Below are positions 33,497 to 46,949 of a DNA stretch of 64,000 bases, piece by piece. Under the pieces are notes generated by a model, which saw nothing but the letters and a program-made list of their open reading frames with translations, was not told where the DNA came from and searched no databases. Each line of letters begins with the position of its first letter. Within the stretch, counting starts at the first letter, position 1. Source of the DNA: Synanceia verrucosa (lineage: Eukaryota; Chordata; Actinopteri; Perciformes; Synanceiidae); NCBI GenBank assembly GCA_029721515.1, contig CM056563.1, positions 10,984,454 through 11,048,453 on the forward strand. Direction: 5' to 3'. Both the position numbers and the translations under genes were made by a program.

Positions 33497-35196
33497 CTCA
33501 ACCTGCTCTCTGCTGGGCTGGTTGTTGGCCTTGTCCTGGAAGTGTCTGTCCAACTGTTTGCTGAGCTCCTCTCCATCGATGACCTTCTTCTTATCCTCTT
33601 CCTTTGATTCCATCTCCTCTCCTGTAGTGAACTCCACTTTCTAAATTGCGGAACCAGGGAAGAAAGTTCAACACACTCTCATAAGTGATCAGTTTTAGGT
33701 TATGGGAACATCTTTGCACTCACACCCTAGCAGAGCCAGAGTGGAGGTTTTCAGAATGTGTCTCAGTGTCTTGTACTACTGTAGCCTACAAACCTGTTCA
33801 GAGACAAACTCGTTGACGTCTTTATCCTCAGGCAAGAAATCACTCCAACTGAGCCCACCCTCTGTCCACATGGCCCCGACCTTCTTAGGGGTCTGATGGG
33901 GAAGGGAAAAAACCCAAACAAACCATTAGATCTAGTCAGTCTAAAATGTCAAAGTGTATAAAGTATTACCACTGTGTTAATGTATAACAGGACGTATTGA
34001 CACATGTTTAAGTCTGCCATGCCTCATCTAGAAGGTGGATTCATGTAGGACATACCATTCCTTTGCAGAGCAACTTGAGGATCTGGACCAGCAGCACGCC
34101 AGCTAGCCCCAGAGGCACGAGAGGCTTGGAGATCTCCCTGAAGACAAAACACAAGCAGTTGTTTTATTTGTTGCATTTATTCGTAAAACCACAATTATAC
34201 TAAAGCTGACAAAGGTGACTGACTCAGGCTTGATGTTTCTGAGCTGCACTACCAAACACCCTTAATATGTTGTACTTTAAAGCATGCTAAAAATGCTCTT
34301 TATGGAGAGAGCCATACTGGATTTAATTATGTTTGCTGACTACCAGCACTGTAGCTCACCTGAAGAGCTGTCCAATTGAGATGCCTCCCTCATGGAGCAT
34401 GGGGGAGATGAGCTCAGCCAGGTAAAGCCAGATGTAAGGTATATCTGTGGCGATGTCTTCCACAGCTTCCAAGGTCTCTTCTAGCCTATGGTCCCCCCCC
34501 CAAAAAAACATTCAATCTCACTTTGAACGTATAGCAGTTTCATTTTCTCAAATCAGTCTATTAGAGAGTAAATAATGATGCACTAGAGGCTTCAAACACT
34601 GGAAACATGGTATCATGTTTTTTTTCCTGTGGATGCTCACCCTTTGTAGTACTGCTCTGTGGGCAACACCCCTGTCTTTACAAGCTGGTGCAGCAACAGG
34701 CCCATGCGCTCTCTGGCGACGGTGTTGCGCTCTAGCGTCAACTCCACGGCATTCCGCACAAACACATGGAGCAGTGAGGCACTGTTCAGTTCGGTCACAC
34801 ACTGCAACGCCTCCTACAGTAGCAGAGGAAAAAGACACCACAAGATGTGAGCCATCAGAGAGGTTTCACCTTCCAAGCATATGCTGGTGGAGCCTGATTG
34901 TAATAATAAAAAAGCAAATATTTAAGTCAAATTCACTTTGCATGTGGTCGTGATCATACCTTCAAGTCATTAATGTGGAGGTATTCTTCAATGATGGCTC
35001 TTGACTTCCTCTCCAACTCCTCTTCACTCAAGGCAGGTTTTGGAGGAGAGGGAGGAGGACTGGGGGCGTTCTTCACTCCAGGCTTCCAGGCATTCTCAGC
35101 CTTGTTGAGCTGCACGTCGTCATTGAGGGACATGTTGAGGATGATTTCCCTGGGCTCTGTCCTTTGACCCTGCTGGGACTGACATGGCTCAGGTGG
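33497..35196 (-). CDS. eif4g1: Unit 2 gene: MA3 module A1
   Basis: Exons 34960-35196, 34641-34813, 34360-34485, 34056-34137, 33794-33892, 33497-33640. Full-length and in frame. The fused exon reads [12 protein letters not shown] where unit 1 A1 has [12 protein letters not shown], a change shared with unit 3. The linker exon has the IDGEE variant typical of the first module. Confidence 0.82.
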
Positions 35197-35649
35197 CTAA
35201 AAAGAGGAGAAGACTTTTCAATTTCAGAAAAAAAGGGACAAGAACTTGCTATGATAAGAAAGCAACCCAGGAACATCATTCATCATTGCAGACTGCAGTG
35301 GAGTCTTGTTTGCCTGAAGTTAAAGGGGAAAAATTACTTACTTAGTGTCCAAAAATACTGACAAGACAAGATGGATGTGCAGTTTCCTCAGTCTCTGGCA
35401 TAATCACCAGGATATTTTTAAAAAATGGTTATGATAATTAAATGTCACTGGCTGTTTCAGTTTTTAATATAAAAATGTCTGCCCTTCACCTTTTCCACAC
35501 AAGCGGTACTTTAAATCAGTACAGGATATCTATCAATAATTTAGATTTCTAAAACCTGGAAAACTACATCTTTATCTCAGAATGACAGTGTTTGAGCTTC
35601 AGAGTTTAAATGTGTCAATGAAAACTACTCGTCCCAAAATGCTTCTTAC

Positions 35650-38600
35650 CTGTGGGGGAGTCGGTGTGGTGGTGGACCTTCCACCTGACATGATCTCCTC
35701 TGTGATATCACGCCATCCCTGGTTGGGGTCTACTATCCTTATCTATAAGAAGATGGGGTAAATATTGTCAAGGTTTCCACAAACTGACATCAAAATACAG
35801 ACAGTATGTAATGATGCTGTCACTACTGATCTATAGCACCCATCATCATAAATACTATAGTTATTTTCAGGTAAACGGGAAAGACAACACACTCTGCCCA
35901 TTCAAAAATGTTTTTCGACCTCAGACAAGAGGTCTTTGTTGTGACACACTACCGGTTTGCGTTCCCTCTTTGGTGGCCCTTGTGGCTGCGCCAGTGGTTG
36001 CTGAAGAGGCGGGGCTTGTTGCTGTTGCTGGGCGGGGCTGCTCATGACGGTTGCCGGCTGGACAGAGGGGGAGTACTGTGGCTGAGCTGGATAGTACGCT
36101 CCTGTTGTAACAGTAAAATGAAACAAAAAAAACATTGATGAAAAGAAATGATAGAAAACCATCCATCTGAGAGTCACAGGATTTTTTTTTCTCTCCCTGA
36201 AGTTCTGACCAAAAGCTCTTCAGGGTTTTGAAGTAATAACCTTCACTTCAGACTGTGAATGTCAGACAGAAATGACACATTAAAGTGCTGCTTCGTAGAT
36301 GAACAGACAACGTCACTTACTATCTTGTGCTTATAAATCAAGATAGTAATAATAACTTTCATTGTAATCATATCAAATATTTGATTGACGACAAAATTGA
36401 AGTATATGAATTGCTAAAAGTAGAATTTCACACTGCAGGCAGACTTTTCAGCTCCCCACTGGCCCTGTGCTCATCTTAAGCACTAAATTAGGAAGAAATT
36501 GATTTCAGGGATGAGTCCGTTATTATTTCAGCCTTTGTATAATTGGGAACTACACTGTTCATGTGTGCAGATGACCTGTTTTAACCTACAGTATATTGCA
36601 CTGACACAGTGTGCATAAAGCTGATTTATTTTGGTAAGGCTGTGCTATTTAATTGTTAATAGCTTAATAGATGCTTTTATTTTATGTAAGCGACCTTCAC
36701 TTTGTACTCCATTTCCCAGATGCAAGTACACTTGTGTGTGTGTGTGTGTGTTACCAAAAACAATCCCACAAGATTACAGCGCTATCAGCGACAGGAAGTG
36801 TCACAGAGACTTTGCCACCAAAGACTGCTGACCGACACACAAGCGCACAAACACTACTCACCAGGAGGTAAGAGGAGCACCCTGGAGAGAGAGAGACGGC
36901 CGTTCTCTCGCCCGCCCCCTCTCCCTCGTAGCCACAAAGGGCTCTGAACCAAAGCAGCAAAACGAGAGGAAAAGGAGAGAGGGCAGGAAAAGACAGATGC
37001 AGAATGAGTTAATGAGAGGATCTAGAGGAAGCAGGGTGTTAAAAAGGTCCCATGAAAAGAACAATGTCTTAAATGTATTCTTAACTTGTGTTCCTGACTG
37101 CATCTTATTCTTATGCATTTCTTTTAATAAAAGTCATAAGTTTCTTCCTGGATTTTTTTATGTTCTGTTCTTTGAATAATATTACATCCAGGAGTATTTA
37201 AGAGAAAATTTAATGGGAGGTTTCAGTTTTACCCAACCAATGCCCCACATTTAACAAAAAGCTGAAGAATACCATTACTCCCTCAGCTAATGAGCATTTG
37301 TCACATAAATCAGAAGAGGCCCATGAGGAGGTACTCAGTTGTAATGGAAAAGCACTAAAACTGTGCCATGCTGTGCCGTTACTGTGTAGTGGAAAAGCAC
37401 CAATAGATCCCTCCTAACATTAAATCCACCTCAACAGTTTACATGGACATGCATCCAGCAAATGAAAAAAAATATTGTCTGAAATCCGTTTCATGGAACC
37501 TATAAGAAGACAGTGTCAGGTGAGACTGCAGATAGAAAGAGCACAGGCCGAAGCAGATTCAAGCCAGACCACATGCAACGGGCACCTCACTACATACAGC
37601 AGAGTTCACTAAGAAAGACATTAAACGGTCCAGCCAGCCAAGCAGAGCCACGACACACCCAGCAGTACATGCTGGGAAAGAGGAGAGTAAATGCATATGG
37701 GACTAATACTATGTGCTTCAACATAAAATCTGTTCAATTTAGGTGTTTGAGATTTCACCCCATCCACCTGATGTTTGTGGTTGTGATTGGTTGCTGTCGG
37801 TCTTTGTCATAAAACCTTACCATAAGTAGGGTACTCAGCAGGCCCAGCCCCTGGATAGAAACCTGCTGTACCGCTGGTCACAGGATACTGCCAGGTAGGA
37901 GGCACATATGGGGCACAGTACTGCAGAGACAAAATAAGGAGTGAGAGACGACGACAACGGATGGAACAGTTTAGTTGAGAGAGCAACGGGTCAATCTTTA
38001 GCAATGCAAGCTAAATAAGCCATCAGAAACTGTTAAAATGGGCTTAGAATAGAATAAAATAAAATAGAATTACTTCATTGATCCCAACATGGGAAATTAC
38101 TTTGTAGCAGCAGCGAGAAATGCAATCACAGTTAATAAAAAGCAACATAAAGAACAGAAAAAAATATTACTCTTTACAATTAAAGTATATACAGAAGCGC
38201 AGTATTAAAAGTATAAAAATGTATATGCTGATAAATATTATGGCTCATGGTGATAGTCATTGTGCAAATCAGCAGTGAAATAAAGATGAACAGTAGGTAA
38301 TGATATAACAGTTCTGATCAGAAGTAGTGCAAATAAATGGAGAGGATGATCCTCATTGTCCCTGATGGAGAGCAGGTTTTTGAGTGTCCTAAAATACTAA
38401 ATAACTAATGGGAACCAACCTGTCCAGAGGGTGTAGTAGCTCTGAGGGAAGCCAGCAAAATACAGCTGCTGCTGCGGGTAAATCATCATCAACTGGGAGT
38501 AGGGTGGGTAGACATGAGTAGGTGCAGCACGTTGTGGGCCACCAGGCGCTTGTACGCTTGGCACACTGGCGGCCATGGCTGGTCCGCTCTGATGGTAATT
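35650..38600 (-). CDS. eif4g1: Unit 2 gene: N-terminal exons N1-N4
   Basis: Exons N1 38420-38600, N2 37821-37920, N3 35953-36101, N4 35650-35742. N1 is 181 bp, two bases short in the C-tract at about 38430, which puts the end of the exon out of frame with N2. N2-N4 match the unit 1 counterparts. The in-frame ATG in Kozak context (GCCATGG) is kept. Confidence 0.72.
36733..36751. repeat. TG microsatellite in N2-N3 intron, unit 2
   Basis: Uninterrupted TG run, counterpart of the unit 1 microsatellite. Confidence 0.85.
38041..38365. repeat. Fish interspersed repeat in N1-N2 intron, unit 2
   Basis: Counterpart of the repeat at 17152-17480. Confidence 0.5.
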
Positions 38601-40931
38601 CTAGAGAAGAGATGGGGAGAATAAACGATGAAGACAAGCAAACCTGTTGCTGTGTGTGTTTAGTGTCTTCACTATGGTGGTGGTCCTAACCCTTGTGTTG
38701 TGTTTGTACATGTGTGTTCAGTAACACACACCTCTAACCTCAGCTGGAAGCACGCACAGCAACTAATTTACCGACCGAACTAATTTAATTTCTAATATTA
38801 TGGGCCAAAAACAGAAGTCTATCAACGTGATCATGATGAAGTGCGTCTCTCTTTTTATTTACAGTATTACCTGTTCTTGTTGAAGGTGACGAGACACTTG
38901 CGGTTGTCGGTGCTATGTTACTCCGGTAGCTTCGCTTGTCTGTTGAACGCTTAAACTATCAGGTGAGTCCGCTGATTTGTTGTTGTTGTCAGGCTGGAAT
39001 ATACAGCTTTCAATGTTTATAAGTTGGTACATACTTCTCCAAATGTTCAAAGCCTGGAACATACTTCTCAAAATGCCCAATACGTCATCCAATTCCATCA
39101 CCATGGAGACCCCTCGATCCCTCGCAGCTGTCGTGATGCGTGTGGTGCAGTCCTGCCGTAAAGCAATTCCCCATTAATATCGCAGACAAAGCAGTGGAAA
39201 ATACTATTTTAATAATTGTATTTATTCATTATTTAGTACATTATTTAATTATTAATAATTATTTGCGAGGAGATAGAAAAGAAGAACATTGATTGAGAAA
39301 ATATCAGATGTTCTAATCAAACCAACACCTTTAAGTAGTCTATGTTCTGTGGAAATATGCCCCACCCATAATTACTAAATTAACTAAAATGCATTTCCTG
39401 CTGAAAATGCGTGGGAATGCTGATAGATGAAGCTATGCTGCTAATGCTAAATGCTGCTTAGCTTAAGCTAATCTGCTAATGCTAGCTTAAATGCAGGAAA
39501 GATGAATGTATAATTGAATTCAGTTTAAAAGTTGAATGTTGAAAATGTGTGGATTTAATTTAAAAGTCAAATGTTGAAAATTTTAGAATTAACTTGCGAC
39601 ATTTAATGGCCGTTCATACCAGCGTTTCAGGTTATACAAAGCTAGCAGGTAGAGCAGCTCTTCTTCCTTGTCGTCAGTGTAGCACGCCGCCATTACAGAA
39701 AAATGAAAACAATGCGCAAGGACTGTGGGAAATGTAGGGTTTCATGGAAATGTCACAGGAAACGACTGCACAGCAGTACGCTCAAGTATGAAAGCTCTGA
39801 GCGGAGCGGACAGTTCGCGTGGATACCAAGGCCGCTGACAGCCTGCCTGAGTATGAATTGGCCTTTAGACTCCCATTCAGTTGAACTGAGTCAGACCATG
39901 AAGAACTCCTCTCCATTACTCAAAAACTGTGATTTGGTTTTTGGAGGAGAGGCGGCAGGAGCTTGTGAGGATTACAGCGGTGAAAATTTTATGTCTCTAC
40001 TACATTTTTAGTGGTGAGACCAGGGTTGCCGCATGGGATTTTGGGCCCCATGAAAACATATCACATTAGGCCCCATCACCGAAGGCCATAAGAACCCTGT
40101 GCAACACTGACCCCCTTCCATAATGTTAACTGACATGTCACGTTGCTCACCTTCTTGTGGGGGTTCATTGTGTAGGAGGGAGCTGTGGGGAGACAGTGCA
40201 CCTGATGTCATATCAGTGTAAGGTTTACAAGTTAATTCTACAAGTTAATGAAGGCATTAGAATTTGTGAAGTATATATTTGTAATTAAATATGTTCATGT
40301 TTACATTTCATTATTTCTAGCTCAAAATATTTACAGACAAGCTGTGCAGAATCTGCCCTTTCAGGTTTGGTTTTATATGCATTTACCTGGGTTAAATGTA
40401 TCCTAGCTTCTGATTGGTTAGTTTTGGACACGTGATTCAGGAGTAGGAAATGAAGTTAATGTTGTCATTGTGGCTACGCTGTGTGGACTTAATTAAAAAG
40501 CACGCTGCACAGAGTTATCTGTCTCCATCATGCTATTTCTCCTCCTAAGAAGACTTCCAACCACCACATGTTGAACCGCCATGTTACATCAGTAGCTGGG
40601 TCTGGTAGGGAGCACGGGGAAAACCATTTAATATAACAAGCTAAAACCTAGTTCATCTCATTGTGGACATCAAACTAGCCAACAGCTTGATTTCAACCAC
40701 TTAGTGACTCCACCAACCTTTCCTGGAGAACAAAACTAGGTGACATGCTGTCACCCTTTCTTCTCTCTTTCCTCTCTAAACTTTCTTTCCCTCTTTTTTG
40801 GGACCCAGACTTGGTCTTTTCAGACATTACGGCAGCCTTTTGCATCCTCTGTGCACAACTCGGCACGCTGACTGTAGTGGCGCGGCACAGCCATTTCATG
40901 GGGGGATTTGCTAAAAATGAATTTGCGAGGC
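38601..40931. other. Upstream region of the unit 2 gene, no firm gene
   Basis: Collinear with 17713-20043, with a few substitutions (for example CCAAGG for CGCGCC near 39826). Confidence 0.4.
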
Positions 40932-41649
40932 CTGATCCAAGCATGTGAAAGACCCCTGCATGATACAGAGATCACAGAGCATGGAGTTTCCCCCACATTG
41001 TTGCCCAGAATGACACAAACTGAGAATTGTGTGCTTTTCTACTCATCGTCTCCTCATGTAACCTGACTTGTTTGACTAAAAGAGCTCAGTTATAAACAAG
41101 AGAAACATGTAAAATGCTTCTGTTGGCTTTTTTGCTCACTGGTGCCAATATTGGATCTTTTTTTTCAGTCAAGTGTGTCCATTTGTTATTTTTTAGAGAC
41201 TGTCTCAATGCTTCAACAGTGATGTTTTATAAAACTGCTAAATTACTCTTGACCCCTGGATTATTTACTTGACATGTAGACTGATGTTGTATCTGTCACA
41301 TTTGGACCAAAAGAGAAATGAATGTTTACACGTCTCACATTGAGAATCTTTAACGGAGAAGAGGAAGAAGAAAAAAAGAACAAAATAAACAAAAATAGCT
41401 TTGGAGCCATGACAGAGATAATCACATGCCAGGCCAGTCAGGGTACAGCACCACTACACTTAGAGCCACAGGGATGTTTCTGTGTTTCCTTCACTCCCCA
41501 GCTTTTGTTAACCCGATTCTTCTTATTCCTCTGTTCATTGTGGTATGATGGATACTGTGTAGAAATAAAGTATGAAAAATATGGAACTGCTCTGTTTTGT
41601 TTTGGGGAGGAAGCAAAGAGTTTGATTTCCAGCTTCACTCGTAACATTT

Positions 41650-41900
41650 GACTATATCAGAATCAGAAACAAGTTTAATGCCAACTGAGTTTGCACATAC
41701 AAGGAATTTCACTTGGTATCACTTGGTGCATGACATATAAACATAGTGTAGATATAAGAACAGAAGGTAATAAAGTGTCAATAAAGAATAAATAAATGGT
41801 GAAAAAACTCTGAGCATAGGGTGAAACAGACAATACAGAGATGAACGGAAACAACAAAAACGGGGTTGGGGTATAATGAGTTGATGGGGCCAGCTGCAGT
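41650..41900. repeat. Fish interspersed repeat, unit 3
   Basis: Counterpart of the repeat at 983-1230. Confidence 0.45.
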
Positions 41901-42431
41901 AGGGAAGATTATATTTATTGTCCTATAAAATACCAAAGGGAAGGAGGCTTTATGTTTTTTGCACATGCACATACTTCACAATATTATTTGAAATATCATA
42001 TTTTACATCTGGCCCAGAAGGTTACTGTCAAAAGCAAGAAATGCCACATCATGTTATCCAGTAACTATAGTCAAATAGGACTACTATATTATGGTCACCA
42101 ATACAATCTAATGTAAACCACTGCCTCTACAATAAACAGTTATAGTTAGTTAATATTGACCTTGTTATCTGTGTAAAGGTTGATTTAATAGCTGAGCTGT
42201 TGTAGTGGAGAGCCCAGGTGTGTCTAATAATGTTCTATTACTGATCTATAACACAAATGCTTAATTTGAATGAATGACCTACAGTACTTTCAAAAAAACT
42301 TCCCAGGTATTTTCTCTTTACAGTTGCTGTCAGCGCAGAGCGGAGCTGTCCTTGGTCCTGAATCACTGCAGACATGTAGTGTATATGCAGTATGCTGTAT
42401 GCCCTCTCTGTGTCTCTCTCTGTATTTGCAG

Positions 42432-42701
42432 GCAGTCAGTGCAGCAGCATCAGCCTGTCTGCTCTGACTCTCTGCTTTCTTCTCTTGGACACATTTGCGC
42501 TGACGCACCGCTGCGTCTCCACAGCTTTCTGAAGGAATTTGCGAGCAAATCGTCGGAGAGCTGCGACATTTCCTTCCCAAGTCGTCACCGACCAAACAGA
42601 CAGGACAGTCCTTCTCTCTGCGGCTTTTAATCTACAACTTTCAGTACAATATCTGCTCCGAGTGCAGGAAACAGCGCTGAGAGAGGACTGGTTACAAACA
42701 G
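42432..42701 (+). other. Exon-like segment on + strand, unit 3
   Basis: Copy of the 1759-2028 segment with both splice-site-like ends kept. Confidence 0.3.
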
Positions 42702-43447
42702 GTAGGAACAAGTGTCTGCCTGCTGCCCGTCGCATATTTTTAAACTCACGCTTCTAATTATTAGCTGGACTTTATAATCCGATGTGTTTCATATATTCAC
42801 TGATTATTATGATGATTGATGTGAGGTACAATGTTAATAGGCCTCTTCAAAATAAGAGAGGTGACCTTGCAGGTGTTTATGTGAATAATATCTGACCTCC
42901 CAAAGCAACACGGGCAGCTTAAATTCTGATTGAAAATGAATAAGTCTAAATTGGTTATTATAGTTTTGACAAGCACAAGAATTAGCCTCTGGTTGACTCT
43001 GTGTCCTCTATCTGAACACTGCTTAATGAGATTTAACTGACTGACTTATGAACATCCAGTCATTTTAAGGGCTTTTGCTTTGATTCATGCCTGTAAAATG
43101 TCAAAACCCAGTGTTGAATGTCAAATAATGTGAGTGTTTGTACATTTGTGTAGCCTACAGTTGGACAGGATCAGCAGCTACATGAACTGAATCATAATTT
43201 ATTGTGACAGTAAAACTTTCTATTGGAGAGGAGGTGGACGTGTCATGGATGAAAAATACTATGACAGGTTTAAATTGTAAGTTCCCCATTCTGTCTGCAA
43301 AAAGCTAAACTGAAAACAACATCTTGTGATACTAATTTATTTAGATTTTTTGTACAACAACCAAACTAAGATGTTATCGACCCCTCCAGTTATCCGGCTG
43401 CCTTGACATTTTATGAGCTGCTCATCACGACGACTTTGACTTCTTAA

Positions 43448-44565
43448 CACTCCCTAAACTCATGGTGACTCTTGACGAGTATGGCCAAAAATCAGGTTAT
43501 AAATTGAACGTAGCTAAGACACAAGTACTCTCTTTTAATTATACACCAAGTAAAGACATTCAGCTGAAATATAAAATGAAGTGGGAAGCAAAATCAATGA
43601 AATATTTGCGAGTGTTAATTACTCAGAAATTTGATAAAATATAGGAAATAAATTACAAGATAATAAATGATAAGATACAGGAAGATATTAAAAAATGGTC
43701 CACCCTGGGGTTAGACTTTAGTTCAAGGATCGAGGCAGTGAAAATGAACATGCTGCCAAGGTTACTTGTTATGATAACACAGGTGCTGACCCAAAATGCA
43801 GTCTCAGACAAAAGCTGGCAAAAAGTGAATTTATTTGGGATGTGTGACGAAAAGGGGAAGGTCCAGTGAGGTGGAGGGAATGGCTGAGGTGAAGCAGTGG
43901 GTGGACTAGACAGTGGTGGCACGGAATGTGGGCTGTCCGGGGATGATCAGTGGAGAGCAGGCAAGCAGGAATATGGCAGGAGATGATGAACCTGAGCACA
44001 AGAGGATCAGAGGTTAGAGATTGGCTGGGAAATCAACAGGAAACACAAGGAGTAGTTGTAGTTGAGGAGGTCCGAATGTAAACTACCAAGTAGCTGAACA
44101 ACGATCTGACAAGGCGCGGGAGGAAAGCCAGGGTTATATGCAGTTGAAGTGATGAACTGATGGAAGGCAGGTGTGCTGAAGAATGGCAGGTGTGCTTCAT
44201 CTGTGATTATCCAGGAGGGACCAGGAGGTGTGCCACCCCCACACACAAACACAGATCAACAAGGAGAGACTGACATAACAACACAAGAAACACAAGGATG
44301 GGGAAAACAAGGGGGAACACAGGGAATCAACAGGGAATTGTGACATTACTGTACTGTTTTTCTATCTTTACTGGTCAGAATTCCAGATTCACAGTTCTCA
44401 ATGTAGGATAAACAGTTATCAAGGTTTATTTGGGCTCGAGCTAGACCAAGGGTAAGATTTAAAACGCTCCAAGTTGATAAAGATAAAGGAGGCTTTGCAG
44501 TATATAAGAAAAAGACGAGTGGCTTTCCTCTCCTAAAGGACACTTTAGGTAGTACTAGACATTTG
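43448..44565 (+). mobile_element. L1-like LINE piece with nested insertion, unit 3
   Basis: Copy of the unit 1 fragment, with the nested insertion at 43767-44345. Confidence 0.75.
43767..44345. mobile_element. Nested insertion with TTACT duplication, unit 3
   Basis: 579-bp copy flanked by TTACT at 43762-43766 and 44346-44350. Confidence 0.6.
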
Positions 44566-45721
44566 CTTTCCTCTCCTCAATAGGTAGTACTAAACTGCTT
44601 TCCTCTCCTCAATAGGTAGTACTAAACTGCTTTCCTCTCCTCAATAGGGAGTACTAATCTGCTTTCCTCTCCTCAATAGGTAGTACTAATCTGCTTTCCT
44701 CTCCTCAATAGGTAGTACTAATCTGCTTTCCTCTCCTCAATAGGTAGTACTAATCTGCTTTCCTCTCCTCAATAGGTAGTACTGGACTTAGCTTTTCTCT
44801 CCTCAATAGGTAGTACTAATCTGCTTTCCTCTCCTCAATAGGTAGTACTAAACTGCTCTTCTCTCCTCAATAGGTAGTACTAATCTGCTTTCCTCTCCTC
44901 AATAGGTAGTACTAATCTGCTTTCCTCTCCTCAATAGGTAGTACTAATCTGCTTTCCTCTCCTCAATAGGTAGTACTAAACTGCTTTCCTCTCCTCAATA
45001 GGTAGTACTAATCTGCTTTCCTCTCCTCAATAGGTAGTACTAATCTGCTTTCCTCTCCTCAATAGGTAGTACTAATCTGCTTTCCTCTCCTCAATAGGTA
45101 GTACTAATCTGCTTTCCTCTCCTCAATAGGTAGTACCAATCTGCTTTCCTCTCCTCAATAGGGAGTACTAATCTGCTTTCCTCTCCTCAATAGGTAGTAC
45201 TAATCTGCTTTCCTCTCCTCAATAGGTAGTACTAAACTGCTTTCCTCTCCTCAATAGGTAGTACTAAACTGCTTTCCTCTCCTCAATAGGTAGTACTAAT
45301 CTGCTTTCCTCTCCTCAATAGGTAGTACTAATCTGCTTTCCTCTCCTCAATAGGTAGTACTAATCTGCTTTCCTCTCCTCAATAGGTAGTACTAATCTGC
45401 TTTCCTCTCCTCAATAGGTAGTACTAATCTGCTTTCCTCTCCTCAATAGGTAGTACTAATCTGCTTTCCTCTCCTCAATAGGTAGTACTAATCTGCTTTC
45501 CTCTCCTCAATAGGTAGTACTAAACTGCTCTTCTCTCCTCAATAGGTAGTACTAATCTGCTTTTCTCTCCTCAATAGGTAGTACTAATCTGCTTTCCTCT
45601 CCTCAATAGGTAGTACTAATCTGCTTTCCTCCCCTCAATAGGTAGTACTAATCTGCTTTCCTCTCCTCAATAGGTAGTACTAATCTGCTTTCCTCTCCTC
45701 AATAGGTAGCACTAGACTTAG
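44566..45721. repeat. 32-bp minisatellite, about 36 copies, unit 3
   Basis: Same 32-bp repeat. It contains a GGACTTAGCTTTT variant copy at about 44783, also present once inside the unit 1 array at about 4207. Confidence 0.95.
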
Positions 45722-46019
45722 CTTTCCTCTCCTAAACGTCACTTTAAACTGGCATGAAGTATTTTTGACACCTTAATTTCCTGCATGTTTGTTGATGAGA
45801 GGGAGAGAAGACGAGGAAGTCGAGGAGTTTCTCAGTTAAAATCTCTATTTAATGAGTGAGAAAAAGAATGTTGGGACAGATCTGGATTTCTGAGGCCTTG
45901 GGAACTCCAGGAACCTCGCACAAGGCTAAGTCCAATCCTTTTATAGCGTTTACAAGTTTCACTTTCTAACGTTGTCTTCAGGTCTTCGGGTGTTGGATGT
46001 CATCAGTTCTTCTCTTCTC

Positions 46020-46543
46020 TTATGAAAATAAAGTCGTAAATTTACGAGATTAAAGTCATTATTTATGAGAAAAAAGTCATTATTTATGAGAATAAAGTAG
46101 TAAATTTTCGAGAATCAAATCATTATTTACAAGATTAAAGTCATTATTTACGAGATTAAAGCCATTATTTATGAGAAAAGAGTCATTATTTACGAGAATA
46201 AAGTCATTATTTACGAGATTAAAGTCATTATTTATGAGATTAAAGCCATTATTTACGAGAAAAGAGTCATTATTTACGAGAATAAAATCATTATTTACGA
46301 GAATAAAGTCATTATTTACGAGAATAAAGTCGTAAATTTACGAGAATAAAGTCATTATTTACGAGATTAAAGTTGTAAATTTACAAGATTAAAGTCATTA
46401 TTTACGAGAATAAAGTCATTTATGAGAATAAAGTCGTAAATTTAAGAGAATAAAGTCATTATTTACGAGATTAAAGTCATTATTTACGAGGAAAAAGTAA
46501 TTATTTATGAAAATAAAGTAGTAAATTTACGAGAAAAAAGTCT
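46020..46543. repeat. AT-rich minisatellite, unit 3
   Basis: Nearly identical in length and order of variants to the unit 1 copy. Confidence 0.9.
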
Positions 46544-46826
46544 ATGAAAAAATTGTTCTCAGTGTGGCCCTAATCCTCCGTCGTAATATCTTGAAAAATG
46601 CAAAATAAATATAAAGTTTTTTAAAAAATAATTTAATTTTTTTTTTTTTCAGGAACTAGGTTACACTTGCGGCTGGAGCTTGACCTAAAAGTGACACAAA
46701 AAGCCAACATTAATCACAACATTGCACCATTCAATCTGCTCTTAAACTGGTCAATATGCACTTGATGAGAAAATGCATGCAGCTGCTGAATACCTCTGAG
46801 GAGCTCTGTGATCAGAGTCAGTCAGA

Positions 46827-46949
46827 CTACAGTGAGCCAAAGTGCTGCAGGGCTGAGAAGCGGTTCTGAGTGCTGATAGCTGGTTTTGCTTCCCACATGC
46901 GTTTTCCCCCTGAAGCCATGAACGGATTGTTGAAGTCCTGAGAACCAGG
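46827..46949 (-). CDS. eif4g1: Unit 3 gene: terminal exon with stop
   Basis: 123 bp, same product and TAG stop (46827-46829) as the other two copies. Confidence 0.7.
   Translation of the reverse strand, partial: PGSQDFNNPFMASGGKRMWEAKPAISTQNRFSALQHFGSL

Larger units (their letters stand above)
25395..38600 (-). pseudogene. eif4g1: eIF4G1-like gene, unit 2, three MA3 modules, three frame breaks
   Basis: Same architecture as the unit 1 gene but with an extra MA3 module: N-terminus, A1, A2, A3, B1, linker, B2, tail; 34 exons, conceptual length about 1912 residues. Frame breaks: the first exon is 181 bp (C3 instead of C5, two bases short); the fused exon of A3 is 236 bp (one base lost in a C-tract near 31311); the last exon of B1 is 299 bp (one base lost near 27990). 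The two broken internal exons are phase 0 at both ends, so skipping either would restore the frame. All three lesions lie in or beside short G/C runs, so sequencing error is a real alternative to pseudogenisation. Confidence 0.75.
20044..40931. repeat. Tandem segmental duplication unit 2
   Basis: Second copy, 20888 bp. It is longer than unit 3 because it has a third MA3-type module (about 1.9 kb), partly offset by a shorter 32-bp minisatellite (about 19 copies). Otherwise it is collinear with units 1 and 3, with scattered single-base differences. Confidence 0.95.
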